From: Dendrobium chrysotoxum
Lineage: Eukaryota; Streptophyta; Magnoliopsida; Asparagales; Orchidaceae
Reading direction: 5' to 3'
Length of the DNA stretch: 64,000 nt
Assembly (NCBI GenBank): GCA_019925795.1
Contig: CM034304.1
Coordinates: forward strand, 19,298,228 to 19,362,227
Numbering within the stretch: the stretch's first letter is position 1; each line of letters begins with the position of its first letter. Below, piece by piece: positions 56,555 through 64,000 of this stretch. The translations under genes and the position numbers were made by a program. Under the pieces are notes generated by a model that saw nothing but the letters and a program-made list of their open reading frames with translations, did no database searches and had not been told where the DNA came from.

Positions 56555-56571
56555 GGGGGGGGGGGGGGGGG
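56555..56571 (+). repeat. G17 homopolymer at the solo LTR end
   Basis: Seventeen consecutive G residues at the same LTR position as the G14 run at 17056. Confidence 0.9.
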
Positions 56572-56766
56572 TGAATTGGTTATTTTAAAATTTTTTGAGA
56601 AAAATAGATTTTGAAAACCTTTTTAGATGTTTTAAAATAATTATAAAGACATGTTGATGTGGAGATATTTAATCAAACAGAATAACAACTTTATCACATG
56701 ATCATCCACAGAAAAATAAAGTGTAGAAATTAAAAAATAGAATAGTAAAAGAACGAACACACCAAA

Positions 56767-56775
56767 TTTTATAGT
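56767..56775 (-). promoter_or_regulatory. LTR TATA-like box (solo LTR copy 2)
   Basis: The minus strand reads ACTATAAAA, at the position equivalent to 51903 and 17235. Confidence 0.5.
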
Positions 56776-56914
56776 GATTCGATCAACATGACCTATATCC
56801 ACTCCCCAGAGCCTCCCCTCTAGGTATTGTACTAAAACTCAGTGACTCTCCTTCTGCTCCCACAGCAAGGCAGAGAAGCCTTTACAAAACTCCTTTTCAC
56901 CAACATGGTGAGAT

Positions 56915-57045
56915 AGAGAACCCATACTTTTTTTGCTTCCTCCTGAAGCAGGAAGAGAACCTTACCTCATTTTGCTTCCTCTTGAAGCAGGCAGAGAACC
57001 ATACCTCCTTTTGCTTCCTCCTGAAGCAGACAGAGAACCTTGATC
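56915..57045 (-). repeat. Tandem ~35-bp repeats in solo LTR copy 2
   Basis: Units on the plus strand with TTTGCTTCCTC(C/T)TGAAGCAGG and AGAGAACC, as in copy 1. Confidence 0.8.
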
Positions 57046-58372
57046 TTCTTACTGACAATCCTTCCCATAGAGACACCAAAGGATAAGGGACGATGACTTG
57101 AGATGATGACTCGAATCCTTGCTTGGAGTAACCTTTGTGAACACCTCATAAAATCCCCCTCATAATATCCTCTCTCTCTCTCCCAAGCTCTCCCTTTCCC
57201 TCTCAAGAATCTCTTAGGTGAGGACAGCGGTAAAAGATTTCAACAGTAGAAAGAAAGAGGGGCTCAAAAATTGCCCTAAATTTTAACTTGCTATCAAAGA
57301 TCATCCAGGATGATCCTTCGATCATCCTGTACGATTAGTGTAAATCATCACCTTCTAGCCTAGACGATCTGGTTCCTGTTGACAATTAGAAGACATGATT
57401 TGTTAAGATCATCCAGGATGATTTTACGATTGTCCTGGATGATTAGTGTAAATTAGGAATATCATCCAGCAGACAGTTCGGGATGTCCAAGAGAAAAGCC
57501 TGGATGATCAAAAGAAAATGACTTGATAGTTCAGGATGATATGTATATCGTCATGTACGATTAGTTCAAAAATGACCAATATTGTTCAGCCCATAGTTCA
57601 GGTCATCTAGGATAACTGTCCTAGTTGATTTCAAAATGACCTAATCATCCAGGATGATATCTCTATTATCCTGTTTGATTAGTTCAAAAATGGAAGTATC
57701 ATCTGGTAAACAGTTCAAGTTGTCCATGTGAGATACACTAGATGATGAGGATTTTTAATTGATCATCCAGGATGTTCTTATGATCATCCAGGATGATGTG
57801 ATTGATCAATCAATCCTTAATTACTTTTCTTAATCACATGACTAATTTAAGCATAATTGTAATAAATCATCCAGGATGATACACGTATCAACCGGGACGA
57901 TTAGACGAAAATACTAAGAATAAAAACTTTCCTAATTTAGTCTGGTGACTGAGATTTTTTGATTTGAGCATATTTTCCTGTATGATGGGAGTATTGTCTA
58001 AGATGATCTGCTTAATCAGACTGACTTAACAAGGTTGCCCTAATTAGGATTTCTATTCTCAATGGATTATCCAGGATGATATCACTATCGTTTAGGATGT
58101 TATGAAACAAAATTAAAATAGAAACTCTAACTCACTAAAATTCTCCCCCTGAGTGTGTGTGTAAGGTTACTTAGCTTGGGGATCCATTACATTACATCTA
58201 ACTCAAGAAAGGTAAAAAATTATATTAAACTTGAAATAAAAATAGACTGACTCGATCTTTAGCTGGCTTGAATTATAATTGATCTTATGAATCTGAATTG
58301 TTAGGCACTCAAATAGAAATAGAAATGTCTATTATCATCAAAATCATAATCCTTGAATCGAGATTTGCAACA

Positions 58373-58377
58373 ATTAT
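58373..58377 (+). repeat. Target-site duplication ATTAT, right
   Basis: Matches 56495..56499. Confidence 0.9.
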
Positions 58378-59449
58378 TTCATAGTTTACTAGTCTGATAG
58401 CCTAATTGGTGGGCAAGGCAAAGAGCAGAGTTGCCATTGTGTTATCTAATGATGTAGGTTGGCATTTATAAATGTTTTGAGGTTGAGGACTCTAAGTTTT
58501 AAGGGTGTTATTGAGCCCAGATTAGTAGAACTCTGTCTAAGGAGAATGGAAAAGACCTTTGATGGTACATAGTATCCTTGTCAGAGGAAGGTTCCTTTAA
58601 TAGTTTTTATATTGGATGGAGAGGCTGAGCAATAGTGGATGATCCAATCAGAGGAGAAGTTCCAGGGGAGACTAAAATCCCTAATATGTAGGAAGAAATC
58701 ACCAATAGATTTAAGCATGGTGCATACCACTTTCTGGATGTTAATAGATATAGGAGTCTTCTCTAAGGTTAGTTTATGGGAGCAGGATCATTATGTAGTA
58801 TGAGGTAGAGTTTATTGCTTTGGCTAGGTATGTTATGCAGTTGATTATCATTCTAAAGGAGAAGTGCTACCAATTTTTAGGAGATTATGACATAATTTGA
58901 GGCAACCATTAGTTCCCTTCAATATTTTTGACTTTATTGAGCTTATAGAGAGAGCTTGCTTGATTGAAAATTTTTTGATAGCTACTAAGTAGTGATGAAC
59001 TGCTAGTAGAATGAGATTTGACTGTGAGACATCTAGAAATGACTATTATGGGAAGAAGAGCAAGTTTTGACCTAGAGAGTCTACAAGAGGTGGACCATCT
59101 ATATGAATTTTATGTAGGGGAAATGTGTTCACTTATAGCTTTATTAGTGGGTCACCGGTATGATGTAGTTATGGAATATAATATTCAAGTCCATGATATA
59201 GGGTGATAGGATAGTGTTCCAAGTGAGGACAGGTTGGACACAAGGTAGGGATCATTTAAAGGTAGGACCCGATTGAGAATTTGAGCCCAGGTCTGTGAGT
59301 TCAGTCAGATCTATAGGGAGACTGAGGGTTGTTCCACTTAATACTTTTTTATGGATCATCCGATAAAGGTAGTTGTTTTCATTCTACAATAGCGAGATTG
59401 CTCTAAGTTTAGAGAGAGTCCAGTGGTTCTATTGTATTAGCTCCGATTT

Positions 59450-62400
59450 AGGGACGTGTTTATAGTTTGACTCAACAAATAACTTAAGATTCCTCATATA
59501 TTGTTATTGGTATGAATTATATTTTTATCTGCCTTGTCATATTTTATGTGAATCTGGAGCCAGTTGTTAATTTATTTTTGAGAGCTTCTTTAATTTACTA
59601 TAATTATCTTCAATATTACTAACATTTTCTTTATACTTTATCTACGAGAGAGAGTATGATATCTAGTTGGGTATATTTTTATGACTTAGAAATATCTGAT
59701 AGGAACTGGAGATGTAGTCTGATTATGTTACCCATTTTTAAATTTGGTGTTATTTTGAGTATGGATTGGTTGAACTAGTATGAGGCTTGGACTGGCTGTT
59801 TGAAGAAGCGAGTCACATTATTTTTGGGTAATGAGAGTTGCCTTTTTAATGAGTTATGGGGTTCTATTTTTGTTAATCTCCATTGTGAAAGTAGATAAAC
59901 TGTGAAAGAAGGGTTGTATCATATTTTTGGCATCAATACAAGATAATAAAGTAGAGTCAAGATCTATTTCTAATGTCATGATAGTATTGGAGTTTATAGA
60001 TATTTTACTTAGGATTTAGTAAATTTTCCTTCGAACAAAGATATAGAATTCTGTATTGATGTATTTTTAGGTACAATCATTATATCCAAGGCTCTGTATA
60101 GGAGGTCACCTAAGAAGCCTCAGGAGTTGAAGGTACATCTTTAAGAACTAATTAATTGAGATTTTGTCCATCCTACTATGTCTTCATAGGGAGCACCTAT
60201 TCTATTTATGAAGAATAAGGATGGTATGATGCGTATGTGTATTTATTACATGGAGTTGAACAAAGTCACTATTAAGAATAAGTATCCTCTTCCAAGGATT
60301 GACGTCCTATTTGATCGGCTTGCTGGATATTTTATATTTTATATAATCTATAATCTAAATTTTATTAGGAGAATGAGAGAGAGATGAATATTATGAAGAC
60401 TATTTTTAGTATTAGATACAAGCACTATGAGTTCTATGTCATTACTTTGGGTGACTAATGCACCAGTAGTTTTCATGGATTTTATGAATAGGAAATTTTG
60501 AGATTTTTTAGATTAGCTTGTGATTATCTTTATAGATGATATTTTGGTTTATTCTGCTTTTGAGGAAGATCATACTGTGCATATGAGAATTATTTTAGAG
60601 ACTTTGAGGTAGCATTAGCTATATGACAAATTTTCTAAGTGTGAGTTTTGGTTAAATAGTATTTTATTTTTGGGACATATAGTGAGCAATGCAAGTATTT
60701 TAATAGATCCCAAAAAAGTTCATGTTCTTACTAGTTGGCCAAGGCCTACTACAGTATCTAAGGTATATAGATTCTTTAGGATGGCTAGTTATTATAGGAA
60801 GTTTGTGAAGGGATTTTCTCATATTTTTGTACTTATAACAAGACTAACTTAGAAGTTAGTGGCTTTCATCTGGACATCTCAATGTGATGCTAGTTCTTAG
60901 AAGCTGAAATATTATTTGACTTTTGATCCAATTTTGACCCTTCTATTTATTACATATGGATTTTAGATTCTTAATGACCCTTCATTGAAGGGAGTAGGAA
61001 GTGTCATGATGCAACATGGAAGGTTATAACATGTGCTTCTCGATAATTAAAGCCACATAAAGAAACTATCTAACACATGATTTAGAACTTGATACTATTA
61101 TGTTTGCTTTGAAGATCTAGAGAAACTATCTGTATCGAGTTAAGTGTGAGATCATTACTGATCACTAGAGCTTGATGTATATATTTACCCAAAAGGATCT
61201 AAATTTGAGGCAAAGAAGATGGCTTGAACTTATTAAAGATTATGATTTGATTATTTAGTATCAGCTTGGTAAGGATAATATTACAAATGTTATGAGCAAA
61301 ACATCTTTTGGATTATTATGTATTTAGCTTACTCCTGAAGAATATCTAATTTAAGATTTAGAAAGGCTTTAGTGGAGGTGATTTTTCTTGTTGATCATGA
61401 TTCTAAAGTTCTAGCTCAGACGATTTTCAACCTTCTCTATAAAAAGGATTTGGGAAGCCTAAAAGCAAGATGTGAAACATTTGAAGTCAGTTCAACAGAA
61501 TAAATTAATTAGATTAGAATTCTTAACTATGAGTATAGATTCTAGTGATATCTTCTATAAGAATAGATTTTTGGTTTCTATTATTAGAAATCTTAGGCAA
61601 GAAATTCTATATTAGGCATACTATTTAGGTCACACTATTCACCTAGGAAGCGATAAAAAGAATAATAATTTGATTTGGTGGTCTAAATTGAAAAAAGAGG
61701 TGGAAAATTTTATTTTAAAATGTGAAGTCCATTAGTTAGTGAAAGAAGAACATTGCAATTAGGAGCTTTCTATAAATATTGCCTATTCCAGAGTAGTAGG
61801 GAGAAGAGATAACGCTGGATTTTGCTATGGGTTTTCCTAGGTTGAGATTTGGACATGATGCCATTTGGATTGTAGTGAATCATTTGATAAAGTCTACTCA
61901 TTTCATTCTAATTTGATAGTCTGATTCAGTAGACAGATTTGCCCAGATATTTATCTATGAGATTATCAAATTGCATGAGATACCAAATGTTATTATTTCT
62001 AACAAAGATGAAATGTTTACTTCCTGATTATTGAAGGGTATTCAGTAAGGCCTAGGTATAAAATTGTATTTCAGTATGCCTTTCATATGTAGACTGATAG
62101 ACACTCTGAGAGGGTTATTCAGGTACTGGAAGATCTTTTAAGATTATATGTTTTATAGTATAGTGGTGGTTGGGAAGATCACATACCTCTGATTGAATTT
62201 ACTTACAATAATAGCTTTCATTCAAGTATATGTATGGCGCCTTATGAATCTCTATATAGTAAGAAGTGCAGGACTTCTTTATCTTGGATAGAGGTGGGTG
62301 AAAAGAATCTGATTTGGCCAACATTAGTTGATGATGCTAGTAAAAAGATACATTTGACCAGGGATAGATTAAAAACTATGTAGGATAGACATAAATAGTA

Positions 62401-62870
62401 TTATAATGCTAAGCACCGAGCTGTAGATTTCTAGGTAAGAGGCTTTGTATATGTGAAAATCAAGCCATTAAAAGGTATTAGTAGGTTTGGTAAAGAAGGG
62501 AAGCTGAGTCTAAAGTATGTTGGACCCATTAAATTTATTAAAAATATTGGAAAGTTTGCTTATAGGTTACAATTGCCAAATCATAATTCAAAGATTCACA
62601 ACATGTTTCATGTGTCACTTTTGAGGAAGTGGGTCTCTAATTCCCAAATCCATATATCTACTGAAGAAGTAGAGATACGTCTAAATTTGAGTTATATAGA
62701 GGAACTTGAGAGAATTCTGGATTATGATGTTAGGAGGCTAAGAAATAAATAGATTTTAATAGTTAAAGTTCAATGTAAGAATAGAATTGAAAGACAAGAA
62801 ACTTGGGAAAATGAATATAAGATGAAGCAGTTGTATCCAGATCTTCTAATGATCTAAACTTTGAAATATT
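59450..62870 (+). pseudogene. Gypsy pol (protease, RT, RNase H, integrase, chromodomain-like end), broken
   Basis: Protease: LSMDWLN-YEAWTGCLKKRVTL near 59755. RT: GAPILFMKNKDGMMRMCIYY, LNKVTIKNKYPLPRID (60185..60305), catalytic FIDDILVYS at about 60530, LYDKFSKCEFWLNS, FLGHIVSNAS and SWPRPTTVSKVYRFFRMASY. RNase H: DPSLKGVGSVMMQHG (about 60975), then SLxLMYIFTQKDLNLRQRRW (about 61170). Integrase: remnants from 61620, with NHLIKSTHFI near 61880 and NNSFHSS followed by MAPYE near 62215. C-terminus (62453..62870): GPIKFIKNIGKFAYRLQLP, HNMFHVSLLRKW, then RILDYDVRRLRNK and TWENEYKMKQLYPDL, the end of a chromo-like domain. Frames are joined only by reading over many stops. Confidence 0.85.
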
Positions 62871-62900
62871 GAGGATGACATTTTTTGAAGAAGAAAGAGC

Positions 62901-63252
62901 TATAATGCCTTCAAAGTTTGTGTACAGGTCAACCCATTCTGATTTAATTAGATTTAAGGTAATCAGTTAAATTTCTATATGTGAACTATTGTGTATGTGT
63001 CTTGACATGTTCTGTACGCATATGAGAGTTTGCACATATTTTGTAGTGGGTTCTGGAGGGTATATCGAATGTTTAGAAAATTATATGTTTCTTCCCTAGG
63101 TGCCACACCACTTAAGTTGTGGTGCTCTGGAGCCTATACTGTCAAGTTTTTGGAAATTAACTCTACACTTCAATGCATGACATGTACAGTGGTGTTAAGG
63201 TTCCTCGAGGGAGTATCGTGTTTAGCAATTCATGGCATGGCGAGGCTAGGCC
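62901..63252 (+). repeat. Gypsy 3' LTR, first 352 bp
   Basis: Begins TATAATGCCTTCAAAG after a degenerate GAAGAAGAAAGAGC purine tract. It aligns with the first ~350 bp of 54448..56262 and is cut by the LTR starting at 63253. Confidence 0.75.
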
Positions 63253-64000
63253 TGTTGCAAATCTGGTTTTGATGATGACAAACATGTTTCCATTGTGTTT
63301 TGCTTGGCTAACCTGTTTCAGGCACAAAAGATCACGAGCAACTCAAGCTAACTCAAGATCGGGTCCAAGTGTGTCTAAGTATACTATTTTCTTTTTCTTG
63401 AATCAATTGTAATGTAACTGATCCCCTAGCTAAGTAACCTTGCACACACACACTCAGGGGGAGAGCTTGAGTGAATTAGAGTTTCTATTCAAGTTTTTAT
63501 TCAGATCGTCCTGGATGATAGTCACATCATCCTGGACGATCAAGTAAAAATAGAAACCCTAATTAGGGCGACCAAGTTAAGAGGGTCTGATTAAGCAGAT
63601 CATCCTGGACGATCTTTGGATCATATGGGATGATATGCTCAAATCAGAAATTCTCTGCCGCCAGATCAAGTTAGGCAAGTTTTTATTTTAAGATATTTGG
63701 TCTGATCGTCCAGGACGATACGTGTATCATCCCGGATGATCCAGTACAATCATGCCTAAATTAATCTCGTAATTAAGGAAAGTAATTTATATTTGATTGA
63801 TACGATCATATCATCTTGGATGATCGTAGGATCATCCCAGACGATCATGATCGTCTAGTGCATTTCAGCTATACGACCCGAACTGTGTACAGGATGATTT
63901 GGGCACTTTTTGAACTAATCGTACAGGATGATACCCTTATCATCCTGGACGATCAAGTCATTTTTTGGTCGTCCAGCACAGTTTGGTCTGGATGACCCAA
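63253..64000 (+). mobile_element. LTR of the Sirevirus-lineage family (copy 3), truncated by the window end
   Basis: Begins TGTTGCAAATCTGG on the plus strand and matches the first ~750 bp of the solo LTRs: the GATCGGGTCC block, ACCTTGCACACACACACTCA, and then the palindrome array (GATCGTCCTGGATGAT and similar). It is preceded by AGGCC; whether it is a solo LTR or a full element cannot be told here. Palindromes look less eroded than in copies 1 and 2, suggesting a younger copy. Confidence 0.85.

Larger units (their letters stand above)
56500..58372 (-). mobile_element. Solo LTR of the Sirevirus-lineage family (copy 2)
   Basis: On the minus strand it starts TGTTGCAAATCTCG (58372) and ends AAACTTTCA (56500), with the perfect 5-bp duplication ATTAT on both sides. 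It is 1873 bp. The first half is a dense palindrome array (ATCATCCAGGATGAT type), followed by ~35-bp tandem units (56915..57045), the TATA-like ACTATAAAA (56767) and a G17 run (56555..56571) near the LTR end. It is the same family as copy 1 and inserted in the gag of the gypsy element. Confidence 0.93.
56418..59300 (+). pseudogene. Gypsy gag, broken and split by a solo LTR
   Basis: Starts MDLPDPDIIDG at 56418 and soon hits a stop. After the solo LTR (56500..58372) it resumes with FKGVIEPRLVELCLRRMEKT, KVPLIVFILDGEAEQ-W and, near 58860..58980, LRQPLVPFNIFDFIELIERA. These are capsid-region motifs of plant chromovirus gag. Stops at many Gln/Trp positions. The zinc knuckle was not recognised. Confidence 0.75.
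54448..64000 (+). mobile_element. Tekay-like Ty3/gypsy retrotransposon, interrupted, runs past the window
   Basis: Order: 5' LTR (54448..~56262), tRNA-Met-type primer site, gag, protease, RT, RNase H, integrase, a chromodomain-like C-terminus, a degenerate polypurine tract and the start of the 3' LTR (62901). RT-before-integrase order defines gypsy. A solo LTR (56500..58372) splits gag, and another LTR (63253 on) splits the 3' LTR. It appears to lie inside the CACTA element starting at 40429. All ORFs are riddled with stops, many of them TAG in place of CAG, suggesting long methylation-driven decay. Confidence 0.85.

Noticed and set aside
57000..57206. Minus-strand frames 56897..57079 and 56967..57206 as genes
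   Set aside because: They translate the tandem repeats of the solo LTR.
1..64000. tRNA, rRNA, snoRNA or riboswitch genes
   Set aside because: Scanned for B-box-like GGTTCRANNC pairs, tRNA-like ends and rRNA motifs; only LTR primer-site matches to tRNA-Met were found.

Overview
This window is plant nuclear DNA, from an angiosperm. The evidence is a chalcone synthase gene with the single conserved intron, plus plant-type Sirevirus/copia, Tekay-like Ty3/gypsy, L1, RTE, CACTA and hAT transposons in an AT-rich background. The GC-rich codon use of the chalcone synthase would suit a monocot, but that is only inference. No bacterial, organellar, tRNA, rRNA or CRISPR feature was seen.

Only one gene looks intact and functional: a two-exon chalcone synthase (CHS) on the minus strand (exon 1 26194..26377, intron 24626..26193, exon 2 23622..24625; 395 codons). 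All catalytic and substrate-pocket residues are present. Its short promoter has a TATA-like box, a MYB-type ACCTACC box and an ACGT element. A truncated RTE retrotransposon lies in its intron, in the same orientation as the gene.

Left part (1..23.4 kb): AT-rich spacer with MITE-like inverted repeats; a 5'-truncated RTE copy (2375..6245) split by a 1926-bp non-autonomous CACTA element (3501..5426, 3-bp duplication CTC); locally duplicated repeats (8.1..9.9 kb); a complete but decayed hAT element (10084..13772); a plant mobile domain fragment (about 14 kb); a small hAT-type MITE-like element (16986..19500) holding a solo LTR (17001..18842, duplication AAAAG); and a gypsy LTR, primer site and gag remnant (about 19.95..21.88 kb).

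Middle (27.9..38.2 kb): a nearly full-length L1 LINE with a damaged ORF1, a damaged ORF2 and an RNase H domain (27886..34602), then a nearly full-length RTE copy (about 35450..38233).

Right part (39.6 kb to the end): a nested pile. A CACTA element begins at 40429 and its minus-strand tnpD-type transposase gene extends to about 54.4 kb. It is split by a Sirevirus-like copia element (43292..52169, duplication TCCAT) and then by a Tekay-like gypsy element (from 54448). That gypsy element is itself interrupted by a solo LTR (56500..58372, duplication ATTAT) and by another LTR of the same family (from 63253, running off the window).

The most interesting signal is in the Sirevirus-lineage LTRs. 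Their promoter-proximal halves are conserved, but the upstream half is a dense array of short palindromes whose motif differs between subfamilies. In the copia element the same motif recurs in reverse complement between pol and the envelope-like third ORF. I found no clearly new biological system; the rest is a typical record of nested transposition around one flavonoid gene.
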